Shown here: positions 1-5,801 of the stretch, in pieces | How positions within the stretch are numbered: position 1 is the stretch's first letter | Layout: every line of letters begins with the position of its first letter | NCBI GenBank assembly: GCA_003140785.1 | Contig: PLKY01000179.1 | Location: 1 to 6,945 of the forward strand | DNA: 6,945 bases | Reading direction: 5' to 3' | DNA from: Acidobacteriaceae bacterium | Lineage (GTDB): Bacteria; Acidobacteriota; Terriglobia; Terriglobales; Acidobacteriaceae | The notes under the pieces: model-generated | What the model saw: only the letters and a program-made list of their open reading frames with translations | What the model was told of the DNA's origin: nothing | Databases searched by the model: none | Position numbers and translations under genes: made by a program

Positions 1-1173
1 AGCATCGTCATCAGCTACCAGGGAGACGGCGATCTGGCGGCGATCGGCTCGGCGGAGATTCTGCATGCGGCCAATCGCGGCGAAAACATTACCGTGATCT
101 TCGTCAACAACGCGGTCTACAGCATGACCGGCGGCCAGGTTGCACCCACAACACTGATTGGTCAGAAAAGTACAACCACCCCGAACGGCCGCAGTGCGAT
201 CAATGAAGGCTATCCGCTGCGCGTGAGCGAGCTGCTCGCCACGCTTGAAGCGCCGGTCTACATCGAGCGCGTGGGCCTCGGCGACAACAAGCAGATTGCC
301 GGAGCTGCTCGCGCGATCCAGCGTGCTGTCGAGAACCAGGTGCGCGGCCTCGGCTTCTCGCTGATTGAAGTGCTCTCGCCTTGCCCGACGATCTGGAAGA
401 TGTCGCCGGTCGATGCGCAGCACTGGGTTAGCGATGTGATGGAGAAGACCTACCCGCTCGGCGTCTTCTGCGATCGCACCAAAGAAGCGCAACCGCGCCC
501 ACCTGTGCCGCCGCCCCCCCCGCCGCTTGAGTCGATTCCGCAGATCCTCGGCCTTGACCATGACGCTTCGTCGGAAATGAACTCTGTCGCAAACGGTTCG
601 ATCGCAAATGTCGATCTCCACGTACGCGTTGCGGGGTTTGGTGGACAGGGCGTGCTCCTGCTTGGGGAAGTGCTGGCCGAAGCGGGACTCGATGCAGGTT
701 TAGAAGTTTCGTGGCTGCCCTCTTACGGGCCGGAAATGCGCTCAGGAACCTCGAACTGCCACGTGCGCATTGCACGCGATCCCATCGACTCTCCGCTCGT
801 CACTGCGCCCAACGTGCTGGTTGCAATGAATGAGCCATCGCTCAAGAAATTTGACGTGCAGGTTCAATCGGACGGATGGGTCATCTACAACGGCGATTCG
901 TTTCCGGAGGAGTTTGCGCGCGCCGATGTGCATGTTTTGGCGCTTCCATTCACTCGCATTGCCGATGAACTTGGCGATCCGCGCGCGGCCAACATGATCA
1001 TGCTTGGTGCGCTGCTCGAAATTAGCGATGTGTTACCTCCGGCCAGCATTGACACTGCATTGCGCAGCTTGGTGAAAAATCCCCGATGGGTCGAGCTCGA
1101 CCAACGCGCGCTTACGCGGGGAAGGGGACTCTACCGGGATTCGATTCGAGAAGCGGTCGGCGCAGGTCGTTAG
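1..1173 (+). CDS. Fused beta-gamma subunit of 2-oxoacid:ferredoxin oxidoreductase (5' partial)
   Basis: The frame is open from base 1, so the start lies upstream; 390 residues are visible. The first part is the thiamine pyrophosphate-binding beta subunit: GDGD at residues 8-11 and NNAVYSMTGGQ at 36-46 are the TPP/Mg signature of the family. The second part is a gamma subunit domain beginning near residue 205, with GFGGQG at 212-217 and a PEMRSG segment. A proline-rich linker (about 164-176) joins them. The family oxidatively decarboxylates a 2-oxoacid to acyl-CoA and passes electrons to ferredoxin in the cytoplasm. The APTTLIGQKSTTTPNGR stretch resembles branched-chain (Vor) or 2-oxoglutarate (Kor) types, but the substrate cannot be fixed from sequence alone. 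Beta and gamma are usually separate proteins, so the fusion is notable. The alpha subunit is expected upstream, outside the window. The TAG stop overlaps the ribA stop. The family call is secure; the substrate is not. Confidence 0.93.
   Translation, partial: SIVISYQGDGDLAAIGSAEILHAANRGENITVIFVNNAVYSMTGGQVAPTTLIGQKSTTTPNGRSAINEGYPLRVSELLATLEAPVYIERVGLGDNKQIAGAARAIQRAVENQVRGLGFSLIEVLSPCPTIWKMSPVDAQHWVSDVMEKTYPLGVFCDRTKEAQPRPPVPPPPPPLESIPQILGLDHDASSEMNSVANGSIANVDLHVRVAGFGGQGVLLLGEVLAEAGLDAGLEVSWLPSYGPEMRSGTSNCHVRIARDPIDSPLVTAPNVLVAMNEPSLKKFDVQVQSDGWVIYNGDSFPEEFARADVHVLALPFTRIADELGDPRAANMIMLGALLEISDVLPPASIDTALRSLVKNPRWVELDQRALTRGRGLYRDSIREAVGAGR
514..521 (+). repeat. Eight-C homopolymer in the proline linker codons
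   Basis: A run of eight C sits inside the proline codons joining the beta and gamma domains of the oxidoreductase. The reading frame is intact across it, and both flanking domains are in the same frame. Such runs are prone to slippage and to sequencing error, so this is the likeliest place for an artefactual or real frameshift splitting the two domains. Confidence 0.8.
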
Positions 1174-1835
1174 CCGACGCTCTTCGCCTCGTCCACACTG
1201 TCCACGATGTGGCCCATCTTTTCGTGCTTGGTGCGGAGGTAGCGCTCGAAGCTTTCCTGGGGCTCCACTTCCGCGGAGACGCGCTCGACGACGGCGATGC
1301 CCGCCGACTCCAGTGCAGCGACTTTCTCCGGATTGTTCGTGATCAGGCGGACCTGCTTTACGCCGAGTTGCTTCAGCACTTCGGCGGGCAACTCGTACTC
1401 GCGACAGTCTGCTGCATAGCCGAGCTCGACATTCGCTTCCACGGTATCGAGGCCGTGATCCTGCAACTCATAGGCTTTCAGTTTGGCCATCAGGCCAATG
1501 CCGCGACCTTCCTGCTGTTCATACAGCAGAATGCCCGCGCCCTCTTCTGAAATCTTGCTCAACGCCAGTTCAAGCTGCAACCGGCAGTCGCAGCGCAGCG
1601 ATCCAAACACGTCGCCCGTCAGGCACTGCGAGTGAATACGAACTATCGGAGGCGCGCCATGAATGTCGCCCATCACCAGCGCGACAAGCCCCTCGGTATT
1701 CTTGCCCGACCGTTCGCCGTGTTCACAGCACGGGCGCGGCGCTGGCAGCACGCCCTCAAAGCCCATGATGCGGAATTCTCCCCAGCGCGTGGGAAACTCC
1801 GCTTCGGCGACCTTCTTTACGCTTTCAAATGCCAT
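1170..1835 (-). CDS. ribA: GTP cyclohydrolase II
   Basis: This cytoplasmic enzyme opens the imidazole ring of GTP, releasing formate and pyrophosphate, as the first committed step of riboflavin synthesis. It has 221 residues; E. coli RibA has 196. Seen: the zinc site CLTGDVFGSLRCDC (Cys71, Cys82, Cys84), the phosphate/GTP loop QQEGRGIGL (107-115), GYAADCREY with Asp143 and Arg145 matching the catalytic D-x-R pair, LITNNPEK (164-171), and a C-terminal YLRTKHEKMGH. There is no 3,4-DHBP synthase (RibB) domain, so it is the monofunctional form. Relative to E. coli, about 14 extra residues lie near positions 31-48 and include Cys36, Cys37 and His39. The ATG at 1835 is preceded by only a weak GAGA purine stretch. 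The TAA stop overlaps the stop of the convergent oxidoreductase gene. No FMN riboswitch is seen upstream, and no other rib gene is in the window. Confidence 0.96.
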   Translation of the reverse strand: MAFESVKKVAEAEFPTRWGEFRIMGFEGVLPAPRPCCEHGERSGKNTEGLVALVMGDIHGAPPIVRIHSQCLTGDVFGSLRCDCRLQLELALSKISEEGAGILLYEQQEGRGIGLMAKLKAYELQDHGLDTVEANVELGYAADCREYELPAEVLKQLGVKQVRLITNNPEKVAALESAGIAVVERVSAEVEPQESFERYLRTKHEKMGHIVDSVDEAKSVG

Positions 1836-1841
1836 GTCTCT

Positions 1842-1847
1842 ATTTTA
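1842..1847 (-). promoter_or_regulatory. Candidate -10 box for ribA
   Basis: On the minus strand TAAAAT (5 of 6 to TATAAT) lies exactly 6 bases before the ribA ATG, which would place transcription start at or next to the start codon. The best -35-like hexamer at normal spacing is poor; a TTGACT at 1877-1882 is too far away (29 bases). The call rests on the -10 match, its position and the lack of a strong Shine-Dalgarno sequence. Confidence 0.3.
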
Positions 1848-1953
1848 CTTTGTGTGGAATTGGGCTCGAAGGCGCGAGTCAAAGGTAGCGGAACTGCGGT
1901 CACCATCCCGTCCCAAGCGCGTTGAGGATTAGATGCCCCAGTCGGCAACACGA

Positions 1954-1959
1954 TAGAGT
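1954..1959 (+). promoter_or_regulatory. Weak candidate -10 box for the histidine kinase gene
   Basis: TAGAGT (4 of 6 to TATAAT) ends 6 bases before the GTG start, the same distance as the box before ribA. No convincing -35 box is placed for it. It is listed because of the shared spacing; alone it would not stand out. Confidence 0.18.
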
Positions 1960-1965
1960 GGTGAG

Positions 1966-3264
1966 GTGACCGACAGGCTGATTCTGATCACGCTGGTGGT
2001 GAAGCTGGGTGTTGTAGCCTCGGTTGCCAGCGTGCTCGCGCGCGGCAGTACCTTTCGGTGTCTGTTCTTTGCGGAAAATCGGCGGCCTCGTCAAACGCTC
2101 GCTCTTCTGGCGTTCTTTCTTGTGCCTCTCACCATCGGCGTGTGGATCCGCACCGCGGTTCCGAATTTCCTTGCCGCAGACATATCCTTTGAAACCATCA
2201 TTTTGCTAGGGCTTTTCCTTGGTCCGGCCTGGGCAGTGCTTGGCGGCGTTGTTTTGTCCGTACCCGCCCTCCATCACGGGGAATACCTGGCCTTGCCGTT
2301 CAACGCCGCACTGGGGTTCCTTGCCGGGTTTCTCGGCCAGATTGTCGAGACTGAAGAGATCTGGTCTTTCACGCCGTTCATCGACCTCAGCCTCTACCGC
2401 TGGGTGCGGAGAATTCTGCGCAAGCCGCGCATCGATCGCCAGTTCCTGATGCTCTTTCTGATTGTCGCGGCCGAGGCTTGTCGCGACTGGCTGGCCCATG
2501 AGTTTCCTCGCCGTCTGTTTGGGTTGCTCGCCTCCGTGCCGTGGCTCCAGGTCCTCGTGTGGTTCACCGCGCCCATCACCGTGGGCATCGCCATCAAGGT
2601 GTGGAATGCGCTCCGGTTGGAAATCAAATTCGAAGAGCAAAAACGATTACTGCTTGAAGCGCGGCTCGACGCACTGCAACGCCAAATTAATCCGCACTTT
2701 CTCTTCAACACGCTCAACTCCATCGCTTCACTCGTGCGCGTCAAGCCGGAGCTGGCCCGCGAGATGACGGTGAAACTGGCCAACATTCTGCGCGCGCTGT
2801 TGAAAGACCACGACACCTATGTTCCCTTCAGCGACGAGCTGCACTTTACCGACGATTACCTCGACATCGAAGTGGTGCGCTTTGGCGCCGACAAACTCCG
2901 TGTCGAAAAAGAGATCGATCCGCGCACACTGGAAGTGATGGTGCCGAGCATCCTGCTCCAGCCGCTGATTGAAAACAGCATCAAGCATGGCTTGGAGCCG
3001 CGCATCAACGGCGGAACCGTCACGCTACGCAGCAAACTTGAAGGCGATCGGGTTCGGATTGAAGTGGCCGACGATGGCGTCGGCATTGGCAACCGGCCGG
3101 AATCGGCGTTGCGCCGCACGGGAAACGGCATCGGCATCAAGAATGTGCAGGAACGGCTTGAGGTTCTTTACGGCAACCAGGCGCGGTTCAGCGTGGTCAG
3201 CAATCCCGGCCGCGGCACGCTGGTATCGATCGAGATTCCGGCCAGCATTCCTGGGGCGACGTGA
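1966..3264 (+). CDS. LytS/YehU-type membrane sensor histidine kinase
   Basis: This 432-residue inner-membrane kinase likely phosphorylates a LytTR-type response regulator. The N-terminal half (about 1-215) is hydrophobic with several membrane segments (roughly 5-25, 45-65, 76-100, 108-126, 158-175, 186-210). The GPAWAVLGG and GFLAGFLGQ segments resemble the 5TM-LYT sensor domain. A short helix leads to the His_kinase domain LDALQRQINPHFLFNTLNS, with phospho-acceptor His244. The HATPase part has LIENSIKHG (N box, Asn337), DDGVGIG (369-375) and GNGIGIKNV (387-394). GTG at 1966 is the only start compatible with the in-frame TAG at 1954, unless the protein begins inside the first membrane segment; no clear Shine-Dalgarno is present. 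The next gene is convergent, so the usual neighbouring regulator is absent here. The signal sensed is unknown. Confidence 0.93.
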   Translation: MTDRLILITLVVKLGVVASVASVLARGSTFRCLFFAENRRPRQTLALLAFFLVPLTIGVWIRTAVPNFLAADISFETIILLGLFLGPAWAVLGGVVLSVPALHHGEYLALPFNAALGFLAGFLGQIVETEEIWSFTPFIDLSLYRWVRRILRKPRIDRQFLMLFLIVAAEACRDWLAHEFPRRLFGLLASVPWLQVLVWFTAPITVGIAIKVWNALRLEIKFEEQKRLLLEARLDALQRQINPHFLFNTLNSIASLVRVKPELAREMTVKLANILRALLKDHDTYVPFSDELHFTDDYLDIEVVRFGADKLRVEKEIDPRTLEVMVPSILLQPLIENSIKHGLEPRINGGTVTLRSKLEGDRVRIEVADDGVGIGNRPESALRRTGNGIGIKNVQERLEVLYGNQARFSVVSNPGRGTLVSIEIPASIPGAT

Positions 3265-3282
3265 GCTATTGGTGTTTCGCAG

Positions 3283-4416
3283 CTAGTGCTTCCCCGTCAG
3301 CGCCAGCACGGCGTAGCCTGTAGCCGCGTCACTCATGAACTGGCCTACATTGGATTGGGGATCGCGATTCTTGTTGAGCGACCAGGCAGGCCATGCGCCG
3401 GTCGTCTTGTCCTGGTTGGCAAGCAGCCATTCATAGCCGCGCCGCACATACGCATTCGTAATGTGGTTCTCTTCGAGAGCCAGGACTACGATGCCCGTGG
3501 CGTATCCATCGGATCGCGTTTCGAGCGGAGTCTTGTCGCGCCGCTGCCAGGTGCCCAGGTCGGTTAGGCTCCAGCCGCCGTCTTCCCGCTGGCGGCCGTC
3601 GATTTCGGCGATGAGAGACTTACGCTCGGCCGGGCCGAGCAGGCCGGAGAATTGCGCGGAGGCCCACAGGACCACGATTTTGTTGAGCAGCGGTTGCTGG
3701 TCGTAGTGGCCGCGCAGGTACACGCGCAGTGCCGCAAGATTGCCGATGATCTGCGGATCATTACGGTAATTGTCCGGAGCATTCGCGACCACCTCGGCGA
3801 ACATTGCAGCCCAGTAGAATTCCGACTCCTTCGACTCCCATGGAGTGTAGTCGAAGTTCTGCCAGACCCACGCGCCGGCCGCGGGACCAGTCTTCGATTG
3901 CAGCGCCCAGGCGTTGTCGAATGCCACACGCGTCACATCGCGCAGGTGCCTGCGCGGAGCGTCATAACCGGTCAGGATCACGGCATTCAGCACGGCCTCG
4001 GCATTGCGCGACTCAACTTCCTTCCCGGCGCCATAGACCGCATCGCTGTAAAACGGCAGCACCTCTTTCCAAATCCGAACGCGCTTCTCGACGCTCGCCA
4101 CCATCGCGGTTTCCGCGGCAGTGGGGTCTTCGCCGATCTCGGTGTGCAGCACCGGCCGCGCGAGCGCAAACGGCGCCTGCGTGTGGCAGGAGATGCAGAA
4201 GGTCCCGTGATCTTTTTGCGCGCGATCCCAGCTTTGCCACCACACCTCGCGGCTGTCGAGATATCGCGCGGCAGCCTGACGATCCCAATCCGTCGCGACC
4301 GCGGGCGTCGGTTTGTCGGCAGCCCGTGCAGGCATGACAGCAGAAACCGCCAACAGGCATGCTGCGGCAAGAAAAGTGGCGAGGGGCACAGTAGTCAACG
4401 TCGGCTTGATCGACAT
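3283..4416 (-). CDS. Exported CxxCH (haem c-type) protein with squalene-cyclase-like toroid repeats
   Basis: This protein has 377 residues with a clear signal peptide: basic start, hydrophobic core at about 10-28, and likely cleavage after PARA near residue 32. A single CISCH motif (Cys74, Cys77, His78) suggests covalent haem c attachment in the periplasm. The rest resembles the alpha/alpha toroid of the squalene-hopene cyclase/prenyltransferase superfamily. QREDGGW (276-282) fits the QW motif QxxxGxW; QDKTTGAW (335-342) and a Q173...GAW183 stretch look like further copies. The cyclase catalytic DxDD motif is missing, so cyclase activity is unlikely. I do not know a characterised function. 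ATG at 4416 is preferred to the longer TTG at 4422 because GGAGG lies 9 bases before the ATG but only 3 before the TTG. It is convergent with the kinase gene (18-base gap, no terminator seen) and divergent from the hydrolase gene. Confidence 0.85.
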   Translation of the reverse strand: MSIKPTLTTVPLATFLAAACLLAVSAVMPARAADKPTPAVATDWDRQAAARYLDSREVWWQSWDRAQKDHGTFCISCHTQAPFALARPVLHTEIGEDPTAAETAMVASVEKRVRIWKEVLPFYSDAVYGAGKEVESRNAEAVLNAVILTGYDAPRRHLRDVTRVAFDNAWALQSKTGPAAGAWVWQNFDYTPWESKESEFYWAAMFAEVVANAPDNYRNDPQIIGNLAALRVYLRGHYDQQPLLNKIVVLWASAQFSGLLGPAERKSLIAEIDGRQREDGGWSLTDLGTWQRRDKTPLETRSDGYATGIVVLALEENHITNAYVRRGYEWLLANQDKTTGAWPAWSLNKNRDPQSNVGQFMSDAATGYAVLALTGKH

Positions 4417-4425
4417 GCGCAAAGA

Positions 4426-4430
4426 CCTCC
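4426..4430 (-). promoter_or_regulatory. Ribosome binding site deciding the start of the CxxCH/toroid gene
   Basis: On the minus strand a full GGAGG lies 9 bases upstream of the ATG at 4416. It is the strongest Shine-Dalgarno sequence noticed before any gene in the window and argues against initiation at the in-frame TTG at 4422. Confidence 0.75.
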
Positions 4431-4449
4431 ACGAACGGCGCGGGCTTGG

Positions 4450-4455
4450 ATTCTA
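4450..4455 (-). promoter_or_regulatory. Candidate -10 box for the CxxCH/toroid gene
   Basis: TAGAAT on the minus strand matches TATAAT at 5 of 6. It would start a transcript near 4443, giving a leader of about 27 bases that includes the GGAGG. No good -35 hexamer is found at 15-19 bases; a TTGAGG lies 23 bases away, which is too far. Confidence 0.35.
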
Positions 4456-4613
4456 ACGGCGGGGAACCGAAGACTCTCCCTCAAAAGGATATCTCTGCTC
4501 ACTCTACGACCGCGGGTTTTTCTGCGCGCCACAATCTTTCCCGCGTTCACAATCCCTAGTTTTGTTCCCGCACAGTTAACACCCCGCGTTGGGGGTTCAA
4601 CAGGCGCGCGCGG

Positions 4614-4619
4614 TATCCT
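4614..4619 (+). promoter_or_regulatory. Candidate -10 box for the MBL-fold hydrolase gene
   Basis: TATCCT (4 of 6 to TATAAT) ends 6 bases before the ATG at 4626, with a TTGGGG 19 bases upstream as a weak -35. If used, the mRNA would have almost no leader, consistent with the lack of a Shine-Dalgarno sequence before this gene. Confidence 0.25.
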
Positions 4620-4625
4620 AACGAA

Positions 4626-5621
4626 ATGGTGCGCTTCACTGTGCTGGCGTCTGGTTCAAAGGGCAACTGCACAGTAGTGTCGGGCGGACGCACTCGCATT
4701 TTGGTGGACGCAGGGTTGAGCTGCCGCGAGCTTTTCTGCCGCATGAAGCTGGCTGGCGAAGACCCGGCCACACTGGACGCGATCCTCATCACCCACGAGC
4801 ATCAGGACCACGTCAACGGTCTCGCCGTCACAGCGCGCAAGCTTGGCATACCGGTCTACTTCACTGAAGGCACGCACCGGGCATGGATGCGCTGGCTGAC
4901 GCCGCGGCGGCAAATGACCTATGCCCAGTGGCTCGAACAATGTCGCAAGCAGGCTGCGGCCAGGCAGGCCGAGAGCGAGCCTAATGAAGGAGAGCCGGAC
5001 GAGGCCGATGTTGTGGCAGAAGATCCGTCGGCAAAAGATCCAGCGATAGAAATGGAAGTCGAGTCGATCGTGGCAGATTCCGAAACTACTGCTGCCATTC
5101 CGCAAAAAGATCCAACATGGCTTCCTTCGGTCGAATACTTTCAGGCTGGCCAGCCCTTGCAGATCGGCGATATCGCTGTGAGCCCGTTCACCATTCCCCA
5201 CGATGCGGTCGATCCGGTGGGATTCGTCTTCCAGACCGAAGGCGTCCGAATGGCTGTTGCCACCGATCTTGGCTACGTCACGCCCAACGTCAAGGTCCAA
5301 CTTAAGCAGCTGGATTTATTGCTACTGGAATCGAATCACGACCTCGAAATGCTTCGCGACGGGCCGTATCCTTGGTCCGTCAAGCAAAGGGTGCTGTCGC
5401 GAGTGGGTCATCTCTCGAACGAGGCGGCTGCCCAGTTTCTTGAGGAGGAGTATGACGGCCAAGCCACCTTCGTGATTCTCGGGCATCTCTCTGAAAGCAA
5501 TAATCTTCCGGAGTTGGCACGGGTTACGGCCGAACGCGCTCTGAATGGTCGCGCCAGCCTGCTGGCCAACCGGCTGTTGCTTGCTGAGCAACATGCACCG
5601 CTCTTACCTGTTTGTTTTTAG
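4626..5621 (+). CDS. walJ: WalJ/YycJ-type metallo-beta-lactamase-fold hydrolase with acidic insertion
   Basis: This is a cytoplasmic metal-dependent hydrolase of 331 residues; B. subtilis WalJ/YycJ has about 264. The order of motifs follows that family: LASGSKGN (7-14), LVDAGLS (26-32), THEHQDH (56-62, with metal ligands His57, His59, Asp61, His62), IPHDAVDP (His192), ATDLGYV (Asp214), ESNHDLEMLRDGPYPWS (235-251, His238), VGHLSNEAA (260-268) and GHLSESNN (286-293). Between residues about 93 and 166 there is an extra Glu/Asp/Ala-rich stretch, probably a disordered surface linker. Family members have been linked to DNA processing and to cell-wall control, but the substrate here is unknown. The gene is not next to walRK, so the symbol denotes family only. 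The ATG at 4626 leads directly into the first conserved strand; no Shine-Dalgarno is evident. The gene is divergent from the CxxCH/toroid gene across 209 bases. Confidence 0.93.
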   Translation: MVRFTVLASGSKGNCTVVSGGRTRILVDAGLSCRELFCRMKLAGEDPATLDAILITHEHQDHVNGLAVTARKLGIPVYFTEGTHRAWMRWLTPRRQMTYAQWLEQCRKQAAARQAESEPNEGEPDEADVVAEDPSAKDPAIEMEVESIVADSETTAAIPQKDPTWLPSVEYFQAGQPLQIGDIAVSPFTIPHDAVDPVGFVFQTEGVRMAVATDLGYVTPNVKVQLKQLDLLLLESNHDLEMLRDGPYPWSVKQRVLSRVGHLSNEAAAQFLEEEYDGQATFVILGHLSESNNLPELARVTAERALNGRASLLANRLLLAEQHAPLLPVCF

Positions 5622-5632
5622 GCGACTTCGGC

Positions 5633-5638
5633 TACAAT
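5633..5638 (+). promoter_or_regulatory. Candidate -10 box upstream of the zf-HC2 gene
   Basis: TACAAT matches the consensus at 5 of 6 and starts 12 bases after the hydrolase stop codon. A partial -35, TTGTTT at 5612-5617, lies 15 bases upstream. Transcription would start near 5645, giving the zf-HC2 gene a leader of about 200 bases. Confidence 0.4.
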
Positions 5639-5648
5639 AGGGACACCG

Positions 5649-5801
5649 GTGAAAATCGCTCTGGAATCAGGAGAGTCGGCAATCGAATTGCCGGAGCGGT
5701 TCCCAAATTGGGGTGTAAATTGGAGCGCCACCAGCATCAATTTCCCCTGGTGCAGCATCCAAGGAACACGCACAGTCCTTTGCTATCTAAGGTGCGCTTG
5801 A
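5649..5801 (+). CDS. Possible 50-residue small ORF in the leader (doubtful)
   Basis: An open frame begins with GTG at 5649 and ends with TGA at 5799-5801. An AGGGA lies 5 bases before the GTG, and the TACAAT box lies just upstream, so the transcript would start only a few bases before the GTG. The product begins VKIALESGESAIELPERFP and becomes rich in Trp (residues 21, 25, 34) and Cys (35, 45, 49). The first 18 residues vaguely recall the N-terminal strand of LarA/DUF2088 proteins (KI.L..G...ELP), which could make it a relic. An open frame of this length can occur by chance, so this is a candidate leader peptide or gene remnant only. Confidence 0.15.
   Translation: MKIALESGESAIELPERFPNWGVNWSATSINFPWCSIQGTRTVLCYLRCA
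5676..5694 (+). repeat. Compact hairpin in the leader
   Basis: CGGCAAT and ATTGCCG are exact inverted repeats around a 3-base loop CGA (7 pairs plus a possible T-G pair at the base). No T-run follows, so it is not an intrinsic terminator. It may be an RNA structural element or a dyad protein-binding site about 30 bases downstream of the expected transcription start. Confidence 0.4.

Larger units (their letters stand above)
1836..1965. other. Divergent intergenic region between ribA and the histidine kinase gene
   Basis: These 130 bases must hold the promoters of both divergent genes. Apart from the -10-like boxes next to each start codon, no palindromic operator, hairpin or riboswitch core could be made out. 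Open frames crossing it lack coding character and are shadows of ribA. Confidence 0.6.

Noticed and set aside
1836..1965. Possible FMN riboswitch upstream of ribA
   Set aside because: None of the conserved RFN core segments can be found in the 130-base divergent spacer, and the likely transcription start is too close to the ATG.
3265..3282. Terminator between the kinase and CxxCH/toroid genes
   Set aside because: The 18-base gap contains no inverted repeat or T-run.
4417..4422. Alternative TTG start adding two residues to the CxxCH/toroid protein
   Set aside because: GGAGG would be only 3 bases from the TTG but is 9 bases from the ATG at 4416, which is normal spacing.
4581..4612. Small ACCCC/GGGGT inverted repeat and GCGCGCGC tract before the hydrolase gene
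   Set aside because: The stem has only 5 pairs with no T-run, and the GC alternation is short; neither stands out from the base composition.
3652..4677. Long plus-strand open frame (341 codons) opposite the CxxCH/toroid gene
   Set aside because: It is a shadow of a GC-rich gene on the other strand; its translation is rich in Arg, Pro and His and shows no family motif, while the minus-strand frame has a signal peptide and motifs.
4656..5300. Minus-strand open frame (214 codons) opposite the MBL-fold gene
   Set aside because: The plus strand carries the whole WalJ motif series; the antisense frame has no recognisable motif and no ribosome site.
5705..5723. Direct repeat AAATTGG at 12-base spacing in the leader
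   Set aside because: Only two short copies are present, with no further units; too little to call an operator or iteron.
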